In this document: positions 33,139-43,450 of the stretch, piece after piece
Layout: every line of letters starts with the position of its first letter
Numbering within the stretch: the first letter of the stretch is position 1
Assembly (NCBI GenBank): GCA_023091665.1
Contig: JALJCQ010000004.1
Span: forward strand, 2,294,001 to 2,358,000
From: Pythium myriotylum
Lineage: Eukaryota > Oomycota > Peronosporomycetes > Pythiales > Pythiaceae
Direction: 5' to 3'
Length of the DNA stretch: 64,000 nucleotides
Notes under the pieces: generated by a model
Told to the model about the DNA's origin: nothing
The model's database searches: none
Seen by the model: the letters and a program-made list of their open reading frames with translations, nothing else
Position numbers and translations under genes: made by a program

Positions 33139-34164
33139 CTAAAAAGTGGGCGTTGGGAACTCGCGCGAGGTGCGCAGCAGCAGTGACTCGAGCTTGGACG
33201 GGCGCGTCGGGTTGATCGGGCTGCGGTCGAAGTCCGCGTCGGCCACGCCGAGCACCTGTGGCTCGGCGGCGAAGGAGACCCGCTTGGCGCTGCCCGTGCT
33301 GCTGCGCGTCGAGTTGGCCGGAGAGGCCGGACGGCCCACGGGCGACGCCGAGCCGCTGAGCGTGTCGACCATAGCGTGGTCAATCTTGAGGCGCTGGTAC
33401 TTGAGCGTGAAGCGCTTCATGTACGAGTCGGCGGCCACGAGGAACGGGAGTGCCTGCTCGGGCTTGTTCTCGTGCCAGAGCTGAGCGCCGCGGTCGCGCG
33501 CGATGGACATGGCCTTCCAGAGCACCGAGATGTCGCGGCTCGAGGCGTCGTAGCCGCTGAGCAACGGGAACTCGGACACGGCGTCGACCTCGCGAGGGCT
33601 GTTGGCCTGGACGTACATCTTCTCCTGGGCCTGGATCTGGGCCATGGTCCACATCTGCTTGGCGTCCATGCGGATGGACTCGCCGCGCTCCATCTCGCTG
33701 AGCATGCGCTCCATGCGGTTGCGCGCGAGCTGGACAAACTTGACGCACGTGTCTTCTTCGTAGACGCCCATCTCCTTGAGGATGGCGAGCTCCTTGGCGA
33801 TGGCGAAGAGGTTGCGCTCGATCACGACGCTGTTCATGTCGGAGGCGTAGGCCTCGACGAGCATGGTCTTGAGCTTGAGCTGGAGCGCGAGGCCCATGAG
33901 GCTGCGGCGCACGGCCGACTCGGACTGCTCGTCGTTCTCGTCGGCGCTCTCGTCGGCGGCCTCGTCTTCGCGCTGGGCGGGGAGTCGCGGGCTGAAGGCG
34001 CCGACGTCGGTCGTGTTGATGACCGTGTTGAGCGACTCCTGGATGCGGAGCGGCGGGAGCGCGCCGAGGATCTTGGACGAGTCGACCGACGGCTCGATGG
34101 AGCGGCGGCGCTTCTTGGAGAGAGAGAGGTTATCCATCACGGGACTCGCAGGCAGCACCTCCAT
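33139..34164 (-). CDS. Uncharacterised helical protein
   Basis: 341 residues, single exon with ATG at 34164. I do not recognise the family. Residues 1-85 are charged and probably disordered with a basic KKRRR stretch. About 86-270 form a conserved-looking helical region: RRSLMGLALQLKLKTMLVEA, then YEEDTCVKFVQLARNRMERM, and a C-terminal part containing WHENKPEQALPFLVAADSYM, which has the feel of an MIT/TPR-type helical bundle, though I cannot show that. The last 70 residues are Ser/Pro-rich. Codon use matches neighbouring real genes, and the frame is long and uninterrupted. The opposite-strand frame of 270 codons lacks any domain and is taken as a shadow. Confidence 0.6.
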   Translation of the reverse strand: MEVLPASPVMDNLSLSKKRRRSIEPSVDSSKILGALPPLRIQESLNTVINTTDVGAFSPRLPAQREDEAADESADENDEQSESAVRRSLMGLALQLKLKTMLVEAYASDMNSVVIERNLFAIAKELAILKEMGVYEEDTCVKFVQLARNRMERMLSEMERGESIRMDAKQMWTMAQIQAQEKMYVQANSPREVDAVSEFPLLSGYDASSRDISVLWKAMSIARDRGAQLWHENKPEQALPFLVAADSYMKRFTLKYQRLKIDHAMVDTLSGSASPVGRPASPANSTRSSTGSAKRVSFAAEPQVLGVADADFDRSPINPTRPSKLESLLLRTSREFPTPTF

Positions 34165-36593
34165 GGAGTGAGTCCAATTAACAAGTGAGCTCTCGACGGC
34201 GGGTGCTCGAATGACGAGGCCCGGTCGTCCGGAGATTTGCGGCGAAATGGCGGCTCAACTGCTGTTTGGGCGTGCTTTCCCTGGATGTCGCGGCCGGCCT
34301 TTGTGCGTCCGGAGAGCCCAAGATGTACGGCGCAGACGCAGAAGACTGGATGGATTTGAGTGGGAGCGGTGGTTGGCCAACTGGACCGTGAGTCACCTGC
34401 GTCTGGACAGGACGCCCCTCTTCCGGCTCTGTCCAGCAGAAACCACGATGGTCGCCCACCAGGAATCCTGCTCGCTCTTTTTTTCCAAAAGAGGGCTAGG
34501 GGCAAAAACGAAGAGGGTAGGGGACCGAGCCAAACTGACTGCAGAACAGATCCAGCGGCTGCCGAGGCGGAGGTTCCAGGATTCTAAGTGGACAAAACTG
34601 ACCGCGCCACCCTACCCCTCCAGTACCGGATACATGGGGGCACTTGGCGCAGGCTTGCGATGGGCGGCGTGCCGCCGTCATTGACAGGAGCTCAACAAAG
34701 GCGTGGAGGGACAAGAGAGAGGGCGAGAGCCTGCGAAACTGAATAGAACGGTACAGAGCCAGGCAAAGTCACAGGGAAAAGCAGCATGATCCAGTTAAGA
34801 GACGACGCCTAGCCCTAATTGCCCGGCAAAGATGGCTACTCTGTCCGTCGGACTCTATTTTGGGCAGCTGGGTTGCTGGCCTATACTCGCGGCAAGTCAA
34901 TTTGTGGGAGTGGACACCCGTTGGCGTGTTTGGTGCCCGAGGGAAAGATAGTTCGCCCAAAAAAAAACATATACAAACGCTATGTGGCGGATCGGCTCAG
35001 TTGGCCGGCTGGGGAGCGCTCACGCCCTCCCACAGTGGATTCCGCAGAGGCTCCCACGGAGATCCCAGGAAAAAGAGAATGGAGTAGTCGCGGCACATCC
35101 TCTAGCGCCGCAGGCAGGGCCTCTACGCTCGCTTGTGGGACACTTGAGATCCACTCGTGTCAATCGTGGAAACTCAAGTTCACATGAATCGAGGTTCATG
35201 CTCTTGTCGTGCCGCAAATCGCTCACGTTCAATGAGTCGCCTTTCGTCGAGGTGTCGCTGGAAAATTTGGAGGGGAGGACGTGTCATAATGGCTGCTGTT
35301 AATTCCGAAACTCGGCCTTCCCCGCTGTACTTGGGCCGTACATTGTACTACGCCACGAGTTCAAGCGTTCTCGTGCTCGAGATCAGCGGCTGTCACACGA
35401 CTCGTGCCTCGCGCGCCGTGGACTCCAGCCGATCGACCGATGACGGCGGTTGGCGGCGAGACACGAAATCTTCGTGCGACAACGTGGAACGGCGCGCGAG
35501 GGCTGGAATGATCAGAAGAGACCCTCGCGCGAGTGCCATGGCTACACGCGCACTTCAACACCAAATGTGCAGTTTGGTCGCGAACCAGCCGGTGGATATG
35601 CGAACGTCCGTCCATCGGGCTGCAACGAGCCGGAGCGTCGTGCAGCCATGTTCAGATCCACCAACCCATGACTAACGAGATCTTTCGGGAACGTCTTTCC
35701 CCTGGACGACTGCACGTCTCCGGAGCCGGCTCAACTGTGTCCCCGACTTGGGCATATGAACTCGCCGACTTTAGCGGGTCGTAAGCCCCCAGCAGCGGGA
35801 GGCACCCAGCTATTCCTTTCCTCGTGCAAGGAGCGAACTCGCGTCCGACTGAACTCTACGAGCCGCCTCCGGGATCTCATCTCCGGCATCTGATCTCGTC
35901 CCTCTTCTCTACTCGGCCGTGTGTTGACTCGGCGATCCTATCCCACCGAGCTACACTGGCCTCAGTCGTCCTCGCTCTCACTGGACGCGATCCACCAGTG
36001 GTCAGGGAACTGCCGGCTCCTCTCAGCTGCGCTGGAATGGCTGCGAGCTCTTCCACTGACAGGCGGCTCCGTTGACACGCGCTCGCCATGATGATGAAGC
36101 GAGGTGTTGAGCCTGCCGGCCTGTCATCTCGGGCGCGAAGGAAGCGAGACTCCGGTTGACACCAACTGCCTCCTCCCTTGGGTGTGACCCAGGAGTGGCC
36201 GTCCAGAGCTTTGAACCAGCGTCAAAGCCAGTCAACCGAGCGTACGGAGTTCCCCACCGACTGGAGCCCATCGACGCGCCGGCGCTGGATGCCTTGCCGT
36301 CGTCTCGTCGACTGGACCTGCTGGATGGTGGGCACTCGGCTCACGCTTGGACCTCCCCACCGGATCCGAGCGTTCGTTCGCATCTGCTGGGCAGCTGGGT
36401 CTCGCCCACGTTCTGGACGGCGCGGAACCGGACTCGACGTCAAGGCCAGTCCGAGCAAGCCCTCCAGCTGGTCTCAGGCCCCATTCAAACACACCACATG
36501 CACCAGCACTTTACACTCGCACTTAAGAGAACCAACCCGGTAGTGGAAAATGAAGCCATTGCAAGAATAGCTGCTGGAGCTGCTCAATCGCCC
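34165..36593. other. 2.4-kb gene-free region
   Basis: This is the largest non-genic stretch. Open frames on both strands are low in conserved character and rich in Arg/Ser, as GC-rich noncoding DNA gives. An A-box-like sequence (reverse complement of 35943-35954) and a B-box-like one (reverse complement of 35830-35840) are about 105 nt apart, too far for a tRNA. I recognise no transposon protein or terminal repeat. Confidence 0.4.
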
Positions 36594-38103
36594 ATGGCGA
36601 CGCCGTCGCTCGACGCGTTGCGCGTGCGCGCCCTGGCGCCCGAGGCGTCGTCGCTGGCGGAGAGCAGCGCAAAGCAGAATGGTCTGCAGCAGACCAAGTG
36701 CGCGCCGCCAACGCCAACGCATCAGACAGCCGACGAGCACGACACTGGCGCTACGCCTCAGCAGAGAACTGGTTACGAGACAAGTGCCTGCTGCGAAGAA
36801 GACGTCGTGCTCACCGTCGAAGGCGTGGCCTCGGCGTCCATCCATGGAGACGTTGGCGCTGTTGATGGACCTGCGAATGAGTTGCATCCTGTGGCGCCAG
36901 CCATTCCGATCGCATTTCCGAAGATTGCAATTGATCGCTACGGCTTTCTGATCACAGACAAGTAAGTTAAGATACGTGTGTTGAGGATGCCAAACGACGT
37001 TTACTAGCTAGTATGTTCGACGCCAGACGCTACAACAAGGGTATCCCCGATGCAACGCAGAAGCAGCTCGTGTGGCTGGAGAATCGCCGCACTTACAAAT
37101 GGGTGAAGATGATAGGAAAACAACTCGAGGACTGGGAAGTGTACGTAGTGTTGCCCGCCAGGAAGAGTGCCCAATGCCTGTGCTAACTGTTTGGAGACAG
37201 CTGTCAGCTCAAGAACGCCACCAAACTGAAGCAACGCATCCGCAAGGGCATCCCTGAAGCTCTCCGCGGCCGCGTCTGGTGCCACTTGGCTAGCTCCACT
37301 CAAATGATGCTCAACAATCCAGGAGTCTACCGCGAATTCCTCCAGACCAATCGCGTACCTTGCGAAGAGACGATTGCGAGAGATATCGGGCGCACATTCC
37401 CGAAGCACTACCTCTTCAACGACCGCACTTCCATTGGACAAAGCGCTCTCATGAACGTTCTGAAGGCCTATTCGCTTCATGACCCCGAGGTGGGTTATTG
37501 CCAGGGCATGGGGTTTCTCACAGCCATGTTCCTGAGCTATATGCCTGAGGAACAATCGTTCTGGCATCTCGTAGCTTTGTTGAACCACAAGCGGTATGAC
37601 TTGGCGGGCCTCTATCGCCCCCGCATGCCCAAAGTTCCCGAAGTGATCTATATCTTCGAGCAGCTTCTGAAGAGGCATTTACCACACTTAGCTAGCCACT
37701 TGGAGAACGAAGGGATGCACCCAACCATGTACCTGACCCAATGGTTTGTCACGCTCTTCACATACAACTTCCCATTTGAGTTTGTGACTCGTGTATGGGA
37801 CTGCTTTCTGAACGAAGGCTGGAAAGTCATTTTCCGCGTCGCGCTTGCGCTCATGAAGATTTCCCACAGTGCGTACCCTGGACTTGTAGATCCTACGTAA
37901 CTCGGGATGGTTCATGGTTTATTTCCCATTTAGAGTCTCTGCTGGCGATCAAATTCGAAGGCATTATGGAGTTCTTCCGAGAGCTCCCGACCAAGGTGGA
38001 CACGGAAGAGGTACTCGGCATCGCATTTCGGTTGCCGCTCAAACGTACCCAGCTCGAGGAGCTCCAGGAAGCCTACCAGCAGTCCATCTCCAGTCGGAAA
38101 TGA
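36594..38103 (+). CDS. TBC-domain Rab GTPase-activating protein
   Basis: Four exons, 36594-36961, 37012-37140, 37201-37868 and 37934-38103; 444 residues. The first 120 residues are low in complexity. The TBC domain follows: RIRKGIPEALRGRVWCHLAS, the arginine-finger motif IARDIGRTFP, and the glutamine-finger motif EVGYCQGMGF. Later conserved helices are TQWFVTLFTYNFPFEFVTRV and WDCFLNEGWKVIFRVALALM. Both finger residues are present, so Rab-GAP activity is likely; which Rab is unknown. The start at ATG 36594 sits in good context; an in-frame ATG at 36498 would add 32 residues. The acceptor of exon 2 is the second of two adjacent TAGs, since the first gives a stop. It converges with the TMEM41 gene (63 bp). 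Confidence 0.88.
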
Positions 38104-38166
38104 CTGGTCACATCAACACCTTTCTAATAGTACATCATCTGCTTGACCGGCCGCAGGGTCTTCACT

Positions 38167-38958
38167 CTAGTCTTGCTTCATCGTCTCCACAGCGCTGCCC
38201 TTGGTTGCAAATCGCTGTTTCAGCCGCGGCAGCAGCACAGCGCCGACAATAGCCACGACCACGAGCTGAATGGTCGTGTTCGTGTCGATAATGTCGCCTC
38301 GCGATCGCAGTTCCTTCAGAATCAAGCCCGCCTTGCAGCTGATAAAGTTGTACGGAATCAATCCGATGGCAGGGCCCATCGTAAATGGCCCGAGCGCGAT
38401 CTCCAGGTGAGGCGACGCCATGTTGATGAACCAGTTGGGTGTAAACGGGAAGACGCGGAGGAAGACCATGTACAGCCCGAGGTCGTCACGGTGGTCATCA
38501 ATCATCGCGCGCAGCTGCGCGAGCCGCTCACTGAAGAAGTGTTGCACGATGCGCTTGCCGAGTCTTTTCGAGAGCAGGTACATGAACACCGAGCCGAGCG
38601 TGTTGTAGCAGAGGCAGAGCGGGAACCCGAGCGAGATGCCGAAGAGCGCACCGCCGAGCAGGTTGAAGAAGACCGTCCCCGGGATCGCGAACGTCTGCAG
38701 GTACAAGTAGCAGCACGCGTGGGCGAGCAGCAGCTGCGTGTGGTGGTTCGCCGCGAACGACTGCAGCGCGTCGCCGAGCTGCTTGGCGGCCTCGAGCGAC
38801 GTCGGCAGCTGCAGCTGCTGCCACTCGGCGTCGCTGAGCGAGCGAACGACCAGCAGATAGAGCGCCAGCACCAGCGCGAGCGTCGCGGCGAGCAGCACGA
38901 GCCCCAGCAGCCGCAGGTCGCGGCGCCAGGCCGCCGACGCAGCCTGCATCTTCGACAT
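38167..38958 (-). CDS. TMEM41: VTT-domain membrane protein (TMEM41/DedA-like)
   Basis: 263 residues, single exon. After an N-terminal transmembrane helix (LGLVLLAATLALVLALYLLV) the protein carries a VTT (SNARE-associated/DedA) domain: FAIPGTVFFNLLGGALFG, a glycine-rich re-entrant segment, and the second conserved motif FPFTPNWFINMASPHL. A further helix lies near the C-terminus. The relatives TMEM41B and VMP1 are ER lipid scramblases needed in autophagy and lipid handling, and TMEM41A is a closer size match. Assignment to TMEM41 rather than VMP1 rests on length and motif order. Confidence 0.85.
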   Translation of the reverse strand: MSKMQAASAAWRRDLRLLGLVLLAATLALVLALYLLVVRSLSDAEWQQLQLPTSLEAAKQLGDALQSFAANHHTQLLLAHACCYLYLQTFAIPGTVFFNLLGGALFGISLGFPLCLCYNTLGSVFMYLLSKRLGKRIVQHFFSERLAQLRAMIDDHRDDLGLYMVFLRVFPFTPNWFINMASPHLEIALGPFTMGPAIGLIPYNFISCKAGLILKELRSRGDIIDTNTTIQLVVVAIVGAVLLPRLKQRFATKGSAVETMKQD

Positions 38959-39973
38959 GGAGAATCTGCCTCCTGAGGGGGCAGGAACAGCGTCATCAGT
39001 TGGTAACTGGAAGAAGAAAATCGGATAGGAACAGTCAATGGCGGTTGTTAACTGTTATTGTCAGCAAAACGTTCGTTACGTGAGATGTACTGGATTATGT
39101 TGGTATCTGACTGGCACTGACCGATGCCATCATCACTGAAACAAGCCATTTCCAAAATAAGCTACAATGCAAGGACCGCCAGCATTGGCCATGGACCTTC
39201 TTTTGGTATCGACATGTCGGTGATCGTCAAAACAGAACCATCTGTAGAGATGGGACATCGAATGGCGTCCTGGCTATGTTCAGGCGGTGGAGGACACCCA
39301 GAAATGATCATCCACATCATGACCGCCCGCGAAGCTGGAAGCAGTGCTTCTAGATCCCAACATGCCCACCCGAGAAACCATCTAGATAATAAACCAGTCT
39401 CAGCTGCACATTCTGAACTTTTGCGTCTTCCTTGACGACGACTGCCATTCTTTTCCTCGATTGTATGGCAGATCCCGCGCTGGCGCAATTCTTTCGCCGA
39501 TCCACATCTCCCCGCTGTTGAGGAAACAGCTCCCACCCTAGAGTTCCCGCTTCCTAACTAGATTCATTCAAACAACGTGGAGCGAGTCTCGCACGACACG
39601 ACGGAATGCCACTGTCCGGTCAGGAAATCGTGGTATCAGATGGCTGGTTGATCATAGCCACGACGCACCGACTGTCCAGTGTGTGGACATGGCCGTTATG
39701 GATCACACCTGGTCGAGGGATGTCCTGCATTGGCAATGCACAAGTGGACCTCACCGTACGTTCGTCGTCCCGTGCAGTGTAACTTTCTTCGAGATGTGCG
39801 CCTGAAAGTACAGCGCTCTCTGAAATCGCCCGTCCACTGGAGGGAACGCTCAGTCTCCCAGAAACTCATCTCGAGTCTGCCCTTCAGTTTCAGAGCATTC
39901 TCGTCACTCCCCCACGTGCCAACGCACGTCCTTATCGCTCAACGTCTTGGTTCCCCCTCGAGATCACATCCCC
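38959..39973. other. 1.0-kb divergent spacer, TMEM41 to BT1
   Basis: No gene recognised. Frames of about 100-130 codons on either strand have no domain. The part near 39890-39910 (GCATTCTCGTCACTCCC) is a possible transcription start region for the transporter. Confidence 0.4.
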
Positions 39974-41839
39974 ATGACTCCTGCGCCGTCGCTTCACGCA
40001 AGTCGCGTCCAGCAGGGCGACATTGTGCTGCTGGAGGAAGCAGATCTGTACCGATACAACGATGGTGGCCACGTTCTCCATGATACGGGATTCCGCGACA
40101 AATCCTCAGTCGCCGTTGCGGTGCCAACGCCGGAGCCGGTCAAATATGCTCGCAGCGTGCGCAGCCACCGATCCGGAAGCGGCGGCTTTGGAAATTATAC
40201 TACGCACAGCACACCATTTGCCCCAGCGGCCTCCAAGCGCACGGCGTCAGTTGATACGATCCCGGCCCACTACGGTGCGCTGCGGACGGGTGGGCCGGTC
40301 AACTTACTTTCGCGAGACTACATCGGTTTGCTCCTCAACTGGGCCATCATTGGCACGTTCAACGGTGTCATGCCTGGGCTGGTCTACCCGCTCTTCGAAG
40401 CCCACCTCGGATACTCGGTGGCGCAGCGTAACTCGGTCACCGCCTTGTTCGACATCGGTTGGTACTTTAAGTTCGTCTTCGGCTTCATCACAGACAATTA
40501 TCCGATTCGACGCCAGCGCCGAAAGCCGTACATCTTCATTGGTTGGACTGTGTTCATTGGATTCATGCTCGCCATGGCCTTCATGAACAAAGTCGCGTGG
40601 TTCGGAGACGACCCAGAAGCACCGCTAAATCCAAATGCGCCGTTTCAGGGAAATCGCTACGTGATCCCGATCATCATCTCGTCCTTCGCGCACCTGTTGG
40701 CCAACGTGTCATGCGAAGGCATGATGGTCGAGCTTGCCCACCGCGAAGGGGAGTACGACCGCGGCCGCACACAACTGTGGTGTATCTCATTCCGGTTTAT
40801 TGGCGAGGTCCTCGGCGGGATGTTTGCCGGCATGGGACTGAGCAGCAAGGAGTATGGAGGGGACTTCGCCCATGCGGTGCCCCTCGACTGGTTCTTCGCA
40901 ACGCTTGCTATTATTGCGTTCCTCGGAAACGTGATCACATACTTTTTTCTCACGGATGACTACGTATCTGGGACGAAGCAGAGCTTCGGTTCGAACCTTC
41001 GGCGTGTGTGGCGATTCATCGAGCAGCGGGTTACAACACAAATCATGGTCTCGCTCTTCATCCTCTCGATCGCCATCAACATCTACGTTTACGAGTATCC
41101 CGATATCTTCACGAGCATTCTCAAGACCGATACCCTCGCGAAGAGTCTCGTGACTATCCTCCAGTCCACGGGCTACCTTGTCGCCGCCGCGGGACTCGCC
41201 TTGTGGTTCTTGAACACCGACTGGCGTGTGATTGTGCTAGGCAGCTTCTCGATCGCCTTTGTCATGCAGTTGCCGATTGAGATGCTCACCGTGTGGGACG
41301 TTGTCCGCAATAGTGCGCTCATGCTGGGTAAAGATTGGATCGCCGGCATCTTCGAGGCTGCTGTTTGGATCGTCCGCGTCATGATCGTTGTAGAGGTCTC
41401 CGAGCCCGGTATCGAAAGCACCACCTATGGATTCCTCACAACCGTGTGCAACATCGCCAATGCCATGCTCTACTCGGCTTTCAACGTCGTGGCCACGACG
41501 TGGGACAAAGAGTCGACGGATCTGGACGCCGACACAACACGGGTGAGGTGGCACTTGACGTACGGCTTTTTATGCAAGTATGGCATCCGCTTTGCCTGTG
41601 CAATCATCGCGTGCAAGATGCTGCCGCGCCAGAAACGCCACTTGAAGGATATCAAGATCCGTGGAGCGCCCAACCTGATCATTCCCATCGGAATCTTCAT
41701 TGTCATCGCTGCAGTCTTCGTCGCGGCCATTACATCGTCCGTGCTGTCCATGTATGAGTCAACAAGTTGCTTACCATTTGCAGGCGGAGACGGCTGTGGA
41801 GTTAAGGAGTCACTCACCAACTCCACCATGTCCCAGTAG
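39974..41839 (+). CDS. BT1/folate-biopterin-type transporter
   Basis: 621 residues, single exon; ATG at 39974 is the first in frame. About 110 hydrophilic residues precede the membrane region, which begins DYIGLLLNWAIIGTFNGVMP and has roughly 12 hydrophobic segments arranged as in the BT1 branch of the major facilitator superfamily. Landmarks are FDIGWYFKFVFGFITDNYPI after the second helix, SFAHLLANVSCEGMMVELAH, and SEPGIESTTYGFLTTVCNIA in the C-terminal half. BT1 carriers move folates or pterins in trypanosomatids and plastids. Oomycetes have many members of mostly unknown substrate, so transport specificity is not claimed. Residues and length look intact. Confidence 0.88.
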   Translation: MTPAPSLHASRVQQGDIVLLEEADLYRYNDGGHVLHDTGFRDKSSVAVAVPTPEPVKYARSVRSHRSGSGGFGNYTTHSTPFAPAASKRTASVDTIPAHYGALRTGGPVNLLSRDYIGLLLNWAIIGTFNGVMPGLVYPLFEAHLGYSVAQRNSVTALFDIGWYFKFVFGFITDNYPIRRQRRKPYIFIGWTVFIGFMLAMAFMNKVAWFGDDPEAPLNPNAPFQGNRYVIPIIISSFAHLLANVSCEGMMVELAHREGEYDRGRTQLWCISFRFIGEVLGGMFAGMGLSSKEYGGDFAHAVPLDWFFATLAIIAFLGNVITYFFLTDDYVSGTKQSFGSNLRRVWRFIEQRVTTQIMVSLFILSIAINIYVYEYPDIFTSILKTDTLAKSLVTILQSTGYLVAAAGLALWFLNTDWRVIVLGSFSIAFVMQLPIEMLTVWDVVRNSALMLGKDWIAGIFEAAVWIVRVMIVVEVSEPGIESTTYGFLTTVCNIANAMLYSAFNVVATTWDKESTDLDADTTRVRWHLTYGFLCKYGIRFACAIIACKMLPRQKRHLKDIKIRGAPNLIIPIGIFIVIAAVFVAAITSSVLSMYESTSCLPFAGGDGCGVKESLTNSTMSQ

Positions 41840-42317
41840 GCGGGGAGTGGCGTGTGGGTAGAAGAATGTCTTCGATCAAAAGAACTACTGTATAGCGGAA
41901 GCCCGTATTGCGTACACACATTATGAACACAACATTCTGATTAGAAGAGTGCGTCTTCGTCCTATTCGACAGCACTCGCTTCGCATTTGTCCAAGCTGGT
42001 GTGGTGGTCATTATAATTGTTACGTGCGGGAGGGGGTTCTTGAGTGCAGCTGCTCAAAGGAGTTGGATTTGTCGGCCGTGCTGTCTCCCCACGCCAGCCA
42101 AAGAGATTTCCATTATGTGCAGTCTCTTTCTGGACGCAAGTGTTCCCAGCACGAGATTGTTGCAACCGAAGCCAGTACAGTACCGTCTAGCGAAAATCGT
42201 CTTCGCAAGCATCGGTTCAGGGATTCTGGTGGGTTGAAATTTGCGATTGCGAGCTGCTCGTTGCATGGGCTTCCATGGACCAGAACACATTCGACCATCG
42301 CCACAGCAAGAGACCAG
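41840..42317. other. Spacer, BT1 to GTPase A
   Basis: 478 bp. The GTPase A frame stays open back to 41949 but contains no ATG there and shows no similarity to the other two GTPases, so it is treated as leader sequence. Confidence 0.5.
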
Positions 42318-43115
42318 ATGGAGCGCTGGGTCTTCCTCGGAAACCCTGGCGCCGGGAAGAGCACCCTGGCCAACTGCCTGGCGGGTATGTCGACGTTCCC
42401 TGCTGGGCTCAGTATGGGGTCGGGCAAGACGATGCGCACCCAGTCGGCAGAGAGTCACGGCGTCCTCTTGATCGACACTCCGGGTCTTGCCGACACGGCT
42501 CTCCAGCATTCAGCGTCGGCAGAGATCACCAAAGCACTCCAGCTTGCTGCTAGTGGACCCTGCAAGCTTTTCTTCGTCGCCACTCTTCGTTCCGGTCGAG
42601 TTCGTAGTGAAGACGTCACATCGATGAACATAATCCTGAGCTCCATTGCAACCCCCGGAGTATCTTTCACAGTCATCATCAACCACGTACAGCGCGAACA
42701 GTACAAGCGACTCGTGCAAGGCGGCGAAGAACTGCAGGCTGTGACGGCGTGCATCTGCAGTGGTCCATTTACGACACCGTTTATTTTGGTTGTCCCTGAG
42801 CTCTCCCAGCTCGTGGAAAAGGAGAATGCATTGGTCGAGCTACCGCCAGAGATTACGCGCTTCTTCAGGGAGCAAGCGCCGAGCTTAATGTTCAAGCCGG
42901 CGATGGTGAGGCCGATCCCACCGGGAACCAACCTATTTGAATCGCTCATGGCAAGCACCCAGGCACTAATCCACACGTACACGCGCGATAACCAAGCTGC
43001 CAGGGCCAGGATCGAGGAGCTGAGTCAGGCGACGCCAAACTACTGGGATACGCTCTGCAAGATGGTCATGGCTGGTGTCAGGTTTTGGCTCTTGCTCAAC
43101 TTTGGAGTGTGCTAG
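42318..43115 (+). CDS. P-loop GTPase, AIG1-like, paralogue A
   Basis: 265 residues, starting at the ATG at 42318 (MERWVFLGNPGAGKST). G1 is GNPGAGKST and G3 is IDTPGLAD, so nucleotide binding is expected. Where Ras-like and AIG1/GIMAP proteins have the guanine-specifying [NT]KxD, this one reads IINHVQREQY, i.e. NHVQ. A family-specific segment ENALVELPPEITRFF follows. The C-terminus is hydrophobic and ends in Cys (WLLLNFGVC), suggesting membrane contact. Paralogues B and C lie immediately to the right. Membership in AIG1/GIMAP is a loose analogy; the role is unknown. Confidence 0.75.
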   Translation: MERWVFLGNPGAGKSTLANCLAGMSTFPAGLSMGSGKTMRTQSAESHGVLLIDTPGLADTALQHSASAEITKALQLAASGPCKLFFVATLRSGRVRSEDVTSMNIILSSIATPGVSFTVIINHVQREQYKRLVQGGEELQAVTACICSGPFTTPFILVVPELSQLVEKENALVELPPEITRFFREQAPSLMFKPAMVRPIPPGTNLFESLMASTQALIHTYTRDNQAARARIEELSQATPNYWDTLCKMVMAGVRFWLLLNFGVC

Positions 43116-43450
43116 CTGTACAACTTCGCGGATTCTGGTGTGATGGGTCTTCACAGCACCAATATTGTCAGAATCGGTCTCTAGCAAAAAACGAGAATAA
43201 CCACGGAGTCAACGTTTCCGATGAAGATACCTTCTGGAACAGACATAGGATGCAATGGACGCTGTTTTGTCGACAACAACAGAGTTAGTTTGTCAAATCA
43301 TAAGCACCCCAAATGGTGCTGAAAAGATTTCATCGTGTAAAGAGAGCCTTATCCTGTACACTACTCTCGTCACCGGCATGCGCAGCTTAGGCTTAATTAA
43401 TGCATTCCATAGAGGGAATGGGACTACAAACAGTCGAGCAGACCTCGTGT
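43116..43450. other. Spacer between convergent GTPases A and B
   Basis: 335 bp with both 3' ends; nothing further recognised. Confidence 0.5.

Noticed and set aside
33376..34188. 270-codon plus-strand frame opposite the uncharacterised protein
   Set aside because: Low-complexity His/Leu/Gly/Asp composition typical of an antisense shadow; the minus-strand frame has normal composition and a clean ATG.
35815..35970. tRNA gene on the minus strand
   Set aside because: A- and B-box-like sequences are about 105 nt apart and the acceptor-stem ends do not pair.
34211..36543. Several 100-170 codon frames in the gene-free region
   Set aside because: Arg/Ser-rich, mutually overlapping on both strands, no domain and no splice-linked extension.
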